NCBI GenBank assembly: GCA_014804695.1
Contig: JAAUZJ010000038.1
Coordinates: forward strand, 59,947-123,946
Reading direction: 5' to 3'
Length of the DNA: 64,000 nucleotides
Origin: Lachnospiraceae bacterium
GTDB taxonomy: Bacteria > Bacillota > Clostridia > Lachnospirales > Lachnospiraceae
Part shown: positions 45,522 through 55,443 of the stretch, in pieces
Position numbering within the stretch: the stretch's first letter is position 1
Layout of the letters: each line of letters opens with the position of its first letter
Notes under the pieces: model-generated
What the model was told of the DNA's origin: nothing
The model's input: only the letters and a program-made list of their open reading frames with translations
Databases searched by the model: none
Translations under genes and position numbers: made by a program

Positions 45522-48500
45522 ATGAGCAAATTAGCAAGCAAGTTAAACAAGCGTATCATGGCAGCTGTTCTGTCAGTTGCTATGGTCATGTCTAACATGA
45601 CGGTCTATGCAAGCGAGCCGACTGGCACACAGGCAAATAATACTGTGGTTGAAGAAGCATCTGGTGCAGAAGATACGTCTGTTACACTTGACAACGTTAC
45701 AACGTCTGACGATAATACCGATACAGATGCAGTGGCTGGTGACACAACCAATGATCTAGATAATGGAACCACTGATAATGTTACGGGTGATGACGCACAG
45801 ACACCTGATACAGGCGAGGGAAAACCTTCAGATGCTGACAAAGTTGATGAAGTCGTAGCTGATGAGGAGCCCTTAGAAAATGCTGAGATGGTGAATGAGG
45901 GAGAAGCGGTTGACATATCAGGAACTGTCGAAGGACTTGATGATACAACTGGATTGAAACTGATTTTCACCAATGATGATGAGGAGTCTGAAGAAGTTGT
46001 GAATGTTACAACTTTTGAAGCAGGTACAGGTGATAATGATGGTAAATTTACTTACACAGCATCCTTGACTCAAGGTGAAACCTATACGGTAACTGCAGAA
46101 GGAGCGACTGACTATACACTTTCTGTAGTAGGCAGTGATGACTGTAAAGTAACAGTTGATGATGAAAATACAGTGGCTTCTATTATATTTACAGCCAAAA
46201 CTCCGGGCACAGCAACTAAGAAAACCTACACTTTTAATGCTACAACCTTAAAAGCTGCCGGTTATTCTGTAGGTGATACTTTCCCATCAGAAACACTCTT
46301 AGGAACAGATTTATATTTTAAAGTTATGGCTAAAACCATAGATAATCCAATAACAACTGAAACTGACCCAACAATAACCGGAACTGTGCCATTTGTTAAT
46401 AAGAGCAGCACAGATCTTGTAGAAATTTCAAGATTGGGTACGAGTGGAATAGAATTTAATGTTAAAGGTACGGCTGATGTTACAATAACAGTAGCAAGTA
46501 CCGGTACTAATAATTATTCTCAGTATGCATTGATGAATAGTTCTGATGAGTATGTAAGTGACGGAATTACTTCTTCTGATTTAAATAGTATAGCTACAGG
46601 AGAAGAGTTTAATGATGAAGGAATACAAGATGGCATAATCAAAGTTAAAGGCACTGGGACAAAGGTGATTACCTATACCGGATTAACTGCAGGTAAATAT
46701 ACTCTGTTGTCTCCATATATTGTACCTGCTGCAGATGGCACGGATCTTACAAATGAGGCTTACAAGCGAGGCGGTAGAGTAATATCTATTGTAGTGGAAG
46801 ATACAGCTGTTCATAGTGAACGTGGAGCCTTCTCAAGTGTAGCTGCACCTGAAATCGTAAGTGCAGAACAGAAAGAAGGCACTTCGGATGTAGAAGTAGA
46901 AGTGAACGCAGCGATAGGTTATGATGGCGGTGATAAAGTAACCGTTACCATAACAGATGCTAATAATGAAGTAGCTGATACAGCCATTTCAACAGTAAAT
47001 GGTACGAGTAAGCTTTCGCTCTCACTTAAAGATAAAGCTTCCGGAGTATATACTGTCAAAGCTGTTCTTTCACGTGGAACTGATAGTAAAGATGGAAGCG
47101 AAACGAAGTCGGTAACCTTTAAGTTACCACTTGCCTCTCCTACTCTTAAATTCACGAATAATAGTACCAAAGCAGGCGGTGTGGATGTAACACTTAGCTG
47201 GGCTGCTGTACAAGAGGCTACCGGATATAGCGTTACGGTAACAGAGAAGCCTGAGGACGATGAAGCAACAAGTACATCGATCCCGGTTTATACTGCTACA
47301 CTGGATAGTGATGATGCTAATACTGATGGCAGCTTCAGCGTTAGCTTTGGCGGAACAAATGGTGTAACCGGCTTGGAGCTGAATAAGACATATATCTTCA
47401 GTGTAACTTCGCTGAGAGCAGATCCGAGTGCAGGAGAAGGAGCAACTCCGGAGAGCTCTAAACCTGAGACAACAACACGTCAAGTATCTGCAATGGACGA
47501 TGACGAAGGCGGTGAACCTGAAACTTATACATTTGATGCAACTCAGCTTAGTGCTAAGGATGTAACGGATGGTTCTTCAATTAGTTCTTCTACACTTGAA
47601 GGATATTTTGATGGTTACTTTTCACTCACCGGAAATGTTACTCAAAGAGTTAATAGCAGCGGTGCAACGACTTCTGTAGAAGTAACACATGAAGTTAAAG
47701 ATCCACTCAGTGCAATAACATTTACTACCAAACGACTTTCCAATGTTGTTGTAGAAATAAGTTCAACAGGTGGAAGCAATGACTCAACTATATCTTTGAA
47801 AAATGAATCTGATGAAGTTATGCAGGATGCTACGGGAGAAGAAGCTCCGTCAGTAACTGGTACCGGCAAGAAAACAGTTACCTATCAGCGATTGCCAAAA
47901 GGAACATATTACCTGTACACCGGCCATGTTCGTCACACCAGAGTATACACCATAACTGTTACTGAAGGTGTTACATCAAGTCGTGCACCATGGGGCAATG
48001 TAGCTGATCCTGAAATTACAGGTATTACGCTTAAAGATGATAAAAAAACATTAAGTATAGCAGCAACCGCTGATATAAGTGATGACGGTGGCGATAAACT
48101 GACGGTTACTATGTATGATGCTGATGGAAATGCAGTAGTTAGTAGTGAAGCCGATGAAACAGCAGGCACAACTCACACACTTGAGATCAAACCGTCGGCA
48201 ACCGGATACTATACATTTAAAGCTGAACTTGAACGTAATGGTGTAGAGGACAAACACACCTCTGCTGTGTATCCGGCAGAAGCTCAAGGTAAATACTATT
48301 TCTTACTGCCGCTTGAAGTTCCGCTTATCACGAGTGCTACCAATAAAGGAGCGGTAGGTTCGGATAAAACATATGGTTCGGCAGAACTTTCATGGAACTC
48401 CGTACCGGAAGCTACAGGCTATCTTGTTAAGGCTGTAGATAAAGCAGCTGCAGCTGATGCCGAGCCGGCATATGACGAAGAATTAACAACAACATCGGTA

Positions 48501-51500
48501 CTCATTAACACGGGGCTTGAAATCGGTCATACGTATATTTTCAGCGTAGCAGCTAAGAGAGCAGGCACTGGTGAGAATGAAACTGACGAAATAACCGCAA
48601 CTGATACAAAAGAATTAGAAATAAAAGATGAAAACAAGCGCACATGGGCTTTCTCTGCATATGGTGACAGCACAAGCACTAAAACAAATGGCTACACTGA
48701 CGCTGATCATGTAGGTGACAAAAGCAAAACCATATTAGATGATTCAGGAGATGTCAGAGTATGGTCAGAAGGCGGCGCTGGTAAGATTGTACCTGCATCT
48801 GTAGACGGTCTTGCTTTCTATTATACTACCGTTGATCCGACTGTTAAGAACTTCACATTGAGCGCAATAGCTCATGTAAATTCATGGGATATTTCCAACG
48901 GTCAGGATGGCTTTGGTCTGATGGCAGCAGACAGAGTCGGAACACATGGCGACAGCGGAAAATGGTGGAACAACTCCTATCAGGCGCTTGCTTCCAAAAT
49001 TGAATATCGCTGGAATCCTAATCTTAACGCAGCAGATTACAGCAGCAATGTAGAATATACCAAATATTCCATGAAACTTGGTATTGGTACTACTGAGAAA
49101 AAAGGTGTAACTAAAGAGAATCTGCCTTTACTGAATGATACGGATACAGTAGTTGACGCTACAAAACGTTACTTCAAGTCTACTACCAAAACGCTTGAAA
49201 CATACTGCGGTAGAGCTGGATTGGAAAGCGGAACATGGAATGTTATCGGTAACTATACGGAAGGAAATACGCCTGAAGGAACTGTAACTGCAAACGCTTT
49301 AGTTACAGACATTCTGTTTACCATCGAATTAAATAACACAGGTTATTACTTAAGCTATACTCCTATTACCGTAGAGAAGGAATCTGATGACAGTATAAAA
49401 AGAGATGAGAACGGTAAGGTAGTATATAAGATAACAGGCGAAACAGCAACCAATAAACACTATGACAGAAATGCACTCAGCAAGCTTGAGGAAGATACTG
49501 TATATGTTGGTTTCTTTGCATCCAGAAATGCAGATGTTACATTTATGAACATTGAGCTGAATGACAGTGAGGCTTATGATCCTGATGCTGAAGTTGAGCA
49601 GCAGCCTATTGAAAAAATCGATCCTTCATATGGCTTTACCTCAGGTACTACAGCAAATGATGCAAATTATGATCTGTTGTTTGCAGCAAACTGGCAGGGA
49701 TATGTCACTGTCAAGGACAGTGCAGGTAATGTTATTGTCGGATATGATACAACACCGAAGGGTGAAGAAGAATCTTATGAAGATTACATAATCAGAAGCG
49801 GAAGGATTCTGGATGAAACAGATTCACAGACCGGAGAATATCTGAGGACATATGAGCCTATCAAAGTCCCGGTTGAACTTGGATTTGGTACAACAACGTT
49901 TACGTATACTTTTGTTCCTGATGGTATTGATGATTATAATCCTGAACCTAATTCAGATTATGATGCTGAGACAAATGGCAGTGTACCTAAGGGCTTTACA
50001 ATGTTATCCGATTACTCAGCACAGAGCGGCACCATTGCTGTTACCTATAAGACTTACGGCGAATCAGGCAATGCATTATATGTATCGCCTACCGGAACAG
50101 CTTTAGGAAACGGTACCCAGAGGAACCCTCTTGATATCTATACTGCAGTTAAATATGTTCAGGCAGGTCAGACTATCTACCTGATGGATGGAACCTACAA
50201 CCTTACTAAGACTGTTACAATAGACAGAGGTATCAACGGTACTGCTGATAACAGGATTTACATGCTTCCTGCTGATCCATCCACAAGACCGGTATTTAAC
50301 TTTAACAGGCAGTGTGAAGGTATTGTAGCTGCAGGCGATTACTGGTATCTGAAAGGCTTTGATGTAACAGGTTCCGCTAATGCCAAAGATGGTATGAGAA
50401 TAAGCGGAAGCCATAACGTAATAGAGCAGGTAAATGCATATATGAACGGCAACACAGGTATACAGATAAGCAGATATAGCGGATCTGATACATGGGATTA
50501 CTGGCCGTCATATAACCTGGTCCTGAACTGTACATCTTACCTGAATGCAGACCAGGGCTTTGAAGATGCGGACGGTTTCACAGCCAAACTGACCATTGCC
50601 GATGGCAATGTATTTGACGGCTGTATCGCAGCCTACAATGCTGATGACGGCTGGGATCTCTTCGCTAAGGTAGAAAGCGGCAATATCGGAACTGTAACTA
50701 TCAAGAACTGTATAGCATACAAGAATGGTTACGTACTTGTAAAGGACACTGATGGTGATGGTAAAATATCAGACAGTGAAGCAAGAGCAACAGACAGAGT
50801 ATTCTCACTTACCGAAGGTATAGAAACTCCTGCCGGAAACGGTAACGGCTTTAAGTTAGGTGGAAGCAATCTTCCTGATAAAGCCGGTGCTAATGGAATA
50901 ACAGGCTGGGATGCAGGCCATAGAGTTGAGAACTGTCTTGCATTCTATAATAAGGCAAAAGGTATCGATTCCAACAGTTGTCCTAATATTAAGGCAAAGA
51001 ATTCTATATCTTATAATAACGAAGGCGCCAATGTAGCATTTTATGGTACTGCTTCAAATACAGACTTCGCATCAGATGGACTTATTTCATATAGAACGGA
51101 ATCTGCAATTGAAGATATGTTGAATATCCATGACAATATACAGCCGCTTGGTACACAGCTCAAGAATAATGGCGACACTGGCATGAGTGCATTCTATAAC
51201 AATAAGAGCTATTATTGGAATCCGACCAGCAAGATTTCCATACAGATAGATGCAGCAGCGACAGCAGCAAAGATTGGAGATGGCAAGAATGGTACATGGA
51301 CTGACGCAAGACCTGACAAAGCCCATGTAGTATGGTTGGATGGCGCTAGTGATACTAAGGTAGAGGATAACTGGTTTGTAAAAGTCGGAGAAGATAATTT
51401 TAAGTTATTTGACGAAGGCTTTAGAAACGATCCCAGCAGCATCAGAAACGCTGATGCTACTCTTACCACCGACGGCTTCCTGATGCTTACGGATAATGCA

Positions 51501-53918
51501 CTGGTAGGCGAATCACTTGGCGAGGCAGATCATGAAGAGCAAGGGAAACTGCCTGAAATTCCGGATAATGTTACAGAAACAGACGGAAGCATCTCTAAGG
51601 GTGACGCAGCAGATGAAACAAGCGGCGGCGTAGCTCCTGAGGATATGGATAAGTTTATTGAACTGAATGGTACAATAAAAGATTCAGAGGATATAATAGG
51701 ACTTTGGTTCAATATTGTTGAAGAAGTATCCTATACAGGTAAAGCTATCAAGCCGTTAGTACATGTATATAATGGTACTACACAGCTGACTAATAAAGAT
51801 TATTCCATAACATACAAGAATAACGTAAATGCATATGTAGCTGATACTACTGCAAAGGATTATGATGCCTCTTATGCTGAATTAAAGTCAAAGAAAAAAG
51901 TACCTACGATCATCGTAAAAGGTAAAGGAAATTATGTAGGAACGGTTGAAGCAACATTTGATATCCATCCTGTAAACTTAGGTAATGATAGTATACTGAA
52001 TCGTGTAAGCGCAAACGACCTTACACTTGCCAGCACAGGCAAAGCATTAAACGTTAAACCTGTAGTTACATTTGGCACTAGAAAACTTTCTAATGCTAAG
52101 AATAAAGACTATGAGATTAAAGGTATATATCAGATTACTGATACACCGGTTGGCGGGGATGCAGAGCCTGCTTCTGATGGAGATACATCTTCAGGAGACA
52201 ATACAGATACTAATCGTACTAAAGTTACAAGTGTAACAGCTAAAGGTACATATGAAATTGATATTACCGGACATGGTAATTTCACCGGAGAAAGAACTAT
52301 CGGACTCAGAGTTTATGATAAGGGAAGCATTGATAATGATCATCTTGTAAGTAAATTCAAAGTAGATAAGATTGATGTTCAGTATCGTGAAGTTGTATCA
52401 ACAAGTAACTACACCGGAGCTATAACTGCTGCTGTTCCAAAGACTCCTGCACTTACTGTGAAAAATAGCAAGGGTGAGGTTCATGCAGTAGATACTGTAG
52501 ATGGCAACGAAAAAGTTAATTATGTTGTAACCTATAAGAATAATGTTGAAATAGGTACAGCAACTGCTATTATTACAGGTGTGGGCGATTATTACGGAAC
52601 CAAGGAAGTTAAGTTCAGAATTATGGCGCCTGCAATTAACCTGATGGAAAGACAGAAAGAATTAACTGTTGTTGATACAAGCAAGGCTGTAAATGAAACA
52701 ACACATATGTATCCGGAGTTTGTTAACAAAACCACTGAATACCCGTTTGTTGGCAAAGCCATTGAGCCTCCAATAGCAGTTCAGCTCAAAGACGGTACTC
52801 TCCTTACCAAAGATGTGGATTACGTTCTGAGCTTTAGAAACAACAATAGGGCAGGCACGGCTTCTGTAGTAATTAAGGGTAAAGGTAATTATAGCGGCTC
52901 TATAAGTAAAACATTTAAGGTTACCGTATTCGATTTAGCTGATGCTAAAAACAGACAGTATATAGGCGGTACATTTAAATTTGCTTCTGAGACTAAGACT
53001 GAAGGTGATGGGGAGAACGCAACCACCAGTGTAGTCTACACTGACAAATATGCAACCACACTGAGCGTAGCAGCTGAAAAAGGTGTAAACAAACCGAATG
53101 TTACCCTGACAATTAACGGCGTTACCATGAAGAGTGGAAGAGATTATACTGTAACGTATAAGAATAATACTTATGCAGCACAGCTTAAAAACAAACAACC
53201 TCAGGTTATCATCACGGGTAGAGGTGCACTTAAAGGAAAGCTGACAAAAGACTTTACGATTACAAAGAAGAACCTTAATCAAGTAACGGTTACAGCGCAG
53301 GATGTTAAAATATCATCTAAGAAGGGTGATGCTGTATCAGGCAACATCTCTGCAAGGATAGTCCTTCAGGATTTAAATGGCAAGAGACTTTCACCTGGAG
53401 CTGACTACGACAAGAACATTACGTATATATTATTGGATGACTATGGTAATGAATCAGGAACCAGTACCACTAAAGGCTCCATTGAAAACAATAAGAGGAT
53501 AACCATTAATAAATCTACGAATGTTCTGACAGTAAGAGCTATTATAAAAGCTTCAACTGCAGCTAATACTTCCTACACAGGACAGACAACCGTTGATTTC
53601 CAGGTAGGCTATGCAAAACAGGCATTGAGTAGTGCAAGGTTTGAAATCAATTACAACAACGGCAAATTTAAGTACTTTAACTACACCGGAGATAATATTG
53701 TGATAACTGATAATCTTAAAGTTTACTTTGATAAGAATAACCCGCTTGTAGTAAACGAAGATTATGAAATTCTTCCGGCAACCTATAAGAATAATAACAA
53801 GAAGGGTACTGCAAGCGTAGTAATACGCGGAAAAGGCAATTACTCAGGCACTAAGGTTATTACTTTCAGAATAGGAGCACAGAATATATCTGAAATTGGT
53901 TGGTGGACCGCTAAATAG
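45522..53918 (+). CDS. Giant secreted family 9 pectate lyase with C-terminal repeats
   Basis: The product has 2798 residues from the ATG at 45522 (GGAGG upstream). It has a signal peptide (cleavage near VYA-SE, 30/31), an acidic linker to about 135, two related beta-sandwich modules (TYTFNATTLKAAGYS near 235 and TYTFDATQLSAKDV near 667), each followed by fibronectin-like segments, and a module with VWSEGGAGKIVPASVDG (about 1040-1350). A PL9-type right-handed beta-helix spans about 1515-2005. Its catalytic region DADGFTAKLTIADGNVFDGC and YNADDGWDLFAK has the expected Ca-binding Asp residues and the base Lys. From 2045 on, about six repeats of YKNNxxxGTAxVxIKGKGNYSG occur. No LPXTG or SLH anchor is visible. 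It should cleave polygalacturonate outside the cell. Confidence 0.9.
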   Translation: MSKLASKLNKRIMAAVLSVAMVMSNMTVYASEPTGTQANNTVVEEASGAEDTSVTLDNVTTSDDNTDTDAVAGDTTNDLDNGTTDNVTGDDAQTPDTGEGKPSDADKVDEVVADEEPLENAEMVNEGEAVDISGTVEGLDDTTGLKLIFTNDDEESEEVVNVTTFEAGTGDNDGKFTYTASLTQGETYTVTAEGATDYTLSVVGSDDCKVTVDDENTVASIIFTAKTPGTATKKTYTFNATTLKAAGYSVGDTFPSETLLGTDLYFKVMAKTIDNPITTETDPTITGTVPFVNKSSTDLVEISRLGTSGIEFNVKGTADVTITVASTGTNNYSQYALMNSSDEYVSDGITSSDLNSIATGEEFNDEGIQDGIIKVKGTGTKVITYTGLTAGKYTLLSPYIVPAADGTDLTNEAYKRGGRVISIVVEDTAVHSERGAFSSVAAPEIVSAEQKEGTSDVEVEVNAAIGYDGGDKVTVTITDANNEVADTAISTVNGTSKLSLSLKDKASGVYTVKAVLSRGTDSKDGSETKSVTFKLPLASPTLKFTNNSTKAGGVDVTLSWAAVQEATGYSVTVTEKPEDDEATSTSIPVYTATLDSDDANTDGSFSVSFGGTNGVTGLELNKTYIFSVTSLRADPSAGEGATPESSKPETTTRQVSAMDDDEGGEPETYTFDATQLSAKDVTDGSSISSSTLEGYFDGYFSLTGNVTQRVNSSGATTSVEVTHEVKDPLSAITFTTKRLSNVVVEISSTGGSNDSTISLKNESDEVMQDATGEEAPSVTGTGKKTVTYQRLPKGTYYLYTGHVRHTRVYTITVTEGVTSSRAPWGNVADPEITGITLKDDKKTLSIAATADISDDGGDKLTVTMYDADGNAVVSSEADETAGTTHTLEIKPSATGYYTFKAELERNGVEDKHTSAVYPAEAQGKYYFLLPLEVPLITSATNKGAVGSDKTYGSAELSWNSVPEATGYLVKAVDKAAAADAEPAYDEELTTTSVLINTGLEIGHTYIFSVAAKRAGTGENETDEITATDTKELEIKDENKRTWAFSAYGDSTSTKTNGYTDADHVGDKSKTILDDSGDVRVWSEGGAGKIVPASVDGLAFYYTTVDPTVKNFTLSAIAHVNSWDISNGQDGFGLMAADRVGTHGDSGKWWNNSYQALASKIEYRWNPNLNAADYSSNVEYTKYSMKLGIGTTEKKGVTKENLPLLNDTDTVVDATKRYFKSTTKTLETYCGRAGLESGTWNVIGNYTEGNTPEGTVTANALVTDILFTIELNNTGYYLSYTPITVEKESDDSIKRDENGKVVYKITGETATNKHYDRNALSKLEEDTVYVGFFASRNADVTFMNIELNDSEAYDPDAEVEQQPIEKIDPSYGFTSGTTANDANYDLLFAANWQGYVTVKDSAGNVIVGYDTTPKGEEESYEDYIIRSGRILDETDSQTGEYLRTYEPIKVPVELGFGTTTFTYTFVPDGIDDYNPEPNSDYDAETNGSVPKGFTMLSDYSAQSGTIAVTYKTYGESGNALYVSPTGTALGNGTQRNPLDIYTAVKYVQAGQTIYLMDGTYNLTKTVTIDRGINGTADNRIYMLPADPSTRPVFNFNRQCEGIVAAGDYWYLKGFDVTGSANAKDGMRISGSHNVIEQVNAYMNGNTGIQISRYSGSDTWDYWPSYNLVLNCTSYLNADQGFEDADGFTAKLTIADGNVFDGCIAAYNADDGWDLFAKVESGNIGTVTIKNCIAYKNGYVLVKDTDGDGKISDSEARATDRVFSLTEGIETPAGNGNGFKLGGSNLPDKAGANGITGWDAGHRVENCLAFYNKAKGIDSNSCPNIKAKNSISYNNEGANVAFYGTASNTDFASDGLISYRTESAIEDMLNIHDNIQPLGTQLKNNGDTGMSAFYNNKSYYWNPTSKISIQIDAAATAAKIGDGKNGTWTDARPDKAHVVWLDGASDTKVEDNWFVKVGEDNFKLFDEGFRNDPSSIRNADATLTTDGFLMLTDNALVGESLGEADHEEQGKLPEIPDNVTETDGSISKGDAADETSGGVAPEDMDKFIELNGTIKDSEDIIGLWFNIVEEVSYTGKAIKPLVHVYNGTTQLTNKDYSITYKNNVNAYVADTTAKDYDASYAELKSKKKVPTIIVKGKGNYVGTVEATFDIHPVNLGNDSILNRVSANDLTLASTGKALNVKPVVTFGTRKLSNAKNKDYEIKGIYQITDTPVGGDAEPASDGDTSSGDNTDTNRTKVTSVTAKGTYEIDITGHGNFTGERTIGLRVYDKGSIDNDHLVSKFKVDKIDVQYREVVSTSNYTGAITAAVPKTPALTVKNSKGEVHAVDTVDGNEKVNYVVTYKNNVEIGTATAIITGVGDYYGTKEVKFRIMAPAINLMERQKELTVVDTSKAVNETTHMYPEFVNKTTEYPFVGKAIEPPIAVQLKDGTLLTKDVDYVLSFRNNNRAGTASVVIKGKGNYSGSISKTFKVTVFDLADAKNRQYIGGTFKFASETKTEGDGENATTSVVYTDKYATTLSVAAEKGVNKPNVTLTINGVTMKSGRDYTVTYKNNTYAAQLKNKQPQVIITGRGALKGKLTKDFTITKKNLNQVTVTAQDVKISSKKGDAVSGNISARIVLQDLNGKRLSPGADYDKNITYILLDDYGNESGTSTTKGSIENNKRITINKSTNVLTVRAIIKASTAANTSYTGQTTVDFQVGYAKQALSSARFEINYNNGKFKYFNYTGDNIVITDNLKVYFDKNNPLVVNEDYEILPATYKNNNKKGTASVVIRGKGNYSGTKVITFRIGAQNISEIGWWTAK

Positions 53919-53927
53919 TATAAAATA

Positions 53928-53993
53928 GCGTAAGTCGACGCAAAGAAGGACGCAGGCAAAATTGCCTGCGTCTTTCTTTGCGTCGACTTACGC
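53928..53993. terminator. Exceptionally long 32-bp hairpin terminator
   Basis: Arms at 53928-53959 and 53962-53993 pair over 32 bases with a single G-U and a two-base apex. The apical core GGACGCAGGCAA/TTGCCTGCGTC recurs at 55391-55416. It ends the giant gene's transcript; no T-run follows, so it may work as a processing or stabilising structure. Confidence 0.8.
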
Positions 53994-54001
53994 TCAAAAT
54001 A

Positions 54002-54051
54002 ATCATTATCAATGCTTCCCTTATCGTATACTCTGAGTCCGATAGTTCTTT
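54002..54051 (-). pseudogene. Inverted relic of a giant-protein coding segment
   Basis: Read on the minus strand, these 50 bases match 52291-52340 of the giant gene at 48 of 50 positions and encode RTIGLRVYDKGSIDND in an open frame. There is no start or ribosome site. It is a remnant of an inverted third copy or of a recombination event. Confidence 0.75.
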
Positions 54052-54178
54052 TGTTACTGTGTTTCCGCAAGTTATTCCTAAAAATCACAATTATAAGCAA
54101 GTTTTTGGAATGCAATCCCAAAACTTGTTGATAATTATATAAAAAAGAACTATACTATATGTAGGAGGGCAGCTGCAT

Positions 54179-55384
54179 ATGAATAGAATTGAAAGAACAG
54201 AGTATTTAAATAAATTAAAAACATTCAAGGATAAACAACTGATTAAAATCATTACCGGTGTAAGGCGGTGCGGAAAATCTACGCTAATGGAGATTTTTCA
54301 GGATTATTTAAAAAGTACCGGTATTGATGATACGCAGATTCTGTCTGTCAATCTGGAAGACTATGACTTTTATGAACTGCGCAGTCCGCAGAAGCTTTAT
54401 CAATATATTAAGGAGCATTTGCTTCAGAATAAGAAATTATATGTTTTTTTGGATGAGATTCAGCATGTAGAAAATTTTCCGGATGTTGTAAACAGTCTTT
54501 TTATAAAAAAAGAGATTGACTTATATTTGACCGGTTCTAATGCTTATATGCTTTCAAGTGAAATTGCGACTTTTATATCAGGAAGATATGTTGAAATTAA
54601 AATGCTGCCTTTATCATTTAAAGAATATGTTGGAGCATTAGATGAGAGCGGAAATCTGGAAGCGTCGTATCGACAGTATATAGAGCAAAGTTCCCTGCCG
54701 TATGCATTGGAGCTTAAGGATGATCCTGCAGCGCTGCATGATTATCTGAATGGCGTATACAGTACAATTGTATTAAAAGATGTTGCTGCAAGAAATAAAA
54801 TCAGTGATCCGATGATGTTAGAAAGCGTAGTCCGTTTTACTTTTGATAACATAGGAAATTATTTGTCCACTAAAAAAATTGCTGATTCCATGACTTCTGG
54901 CGGAAGAAAAATAGATACCAAAACGGTAGAAAAATATATAAATGCTCTTTTGGAAAGTTATGTTTTGTATCAAGCCAAGCGGTATAATGTAAAAGGGAAG
55001 CAGTACTTAAAGACATTGGAAAAGTATTATGTTGTGGATATAGGATTAAGGAGAATCCTGCTCGGATCCAAAGCCATGGATGCAGGACATATATTGGAAA
55101 ATATCATTTATCTGGAACTGATAAGGCGAGGATATGATGTATATGTCGGAAAGTTAAATGAATTGGAAATTGATTTTGTTGCCATCCATGAGCGGGGGCA
55201 AATTTATTTTCAGGTAGCCGCAACTGTTCGTGATGAAGCAGTTCTTAACAGGGAACTGGCGCCGCTTCGCCAGACCACAGATAACTACCCGAAATATATA
55301 TTGACATTGGATAATGATCCGGAAGCCGATTATGATGGGATACGTAGAATAAATGCATTACAATGGCTGGTTGGTGATATATAG
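54179..55384 (+). CDS. AAA ATPase with DUF4143 domain
   Basis: This 401-residue protein has Walker A GVRRCGKSTLM (27-37) and Walker B LYVFLDEIQHVENFPDVV. The LTGSNAYMLSSEIATFISGR sensor segment and GRYVEIKMLPLSFKEY are typical of the AAA_14 family. The C-terminal half is DUF4143 with a nuclease-like patch near DVYVGKLNELEIDFVA. Its function is not known; these genes are common and mobile in Firmicutes and Bacteroidetes. AGGAGGG lies before the ATG. It is wedged between the 3' ends of the two convergent giant genes. Confidence 0.9.
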   Translation: MNRIERTEYLNKLKTFKDKQLIKIITGVRRCGKSTLMEIFQDYLKSTGIDDTQILSVNLEDYDFYELRSPQKLYQYIKEHLLQNKKLYVFLDEIQHVENFPDVVNSLFIKKEIDLYLTGSNAYMLSSEIATFISGRYVEIKMLPLSFKEYVGALDESGNLEASYRQYIEQSSLPYALELKDDPAALHDYLNGVYSTIVLKDVAARNKISDPMMLESVVRFTFDNIGNYLSTKKIADSMTSGGRKIDTKTVEKYINALLESYVLYQAKRYNVKGKQYLKTLEKYYVVDIGLRRILLGSKAMDAGHILENIIYLELIRRGYDVYVGKLNELEIDFVAIHERGQIYFQVAATVRDEAVLNRELAPLRQTTDNYPKYILTLDNDPEADYDGIRRINALQWLVGDI

Positions 55385-55421
55385 AAGAAAGGACGCAGGC
55401 AATTTTGCCTGCGTCCTTCTT
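55385..55421. terminator. Bidirectional terminator between the ATPase and second giant gene
   Basis: GGACGCAGGCAA (55391-55402) pairs with TTGCCTGCGTCC (55405-55416), extended by AAGAA/TTCTT with one bulged A, and followed by a T-rich tract. The core is the same as in the hairpin at 53928-53993. Confidence 0.85.
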
Positions 55422-55443
55422 GTTTAATTACATCTCAATCACA

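Noticed and set aside
45605..51712. Several antisense frames of 60-120 codons within the giant genes
   Set aside because: They are shadows of Thr/Ser/Asp-rich coding sequence, with no ribosome sites or recognisable domains.
53840..54121. Minus-strand 93-codon frame as a gene
   Set aside because: It runs through the terminator hairpin and the giant gene's end; only the 50-bp relic inside it has meaning.
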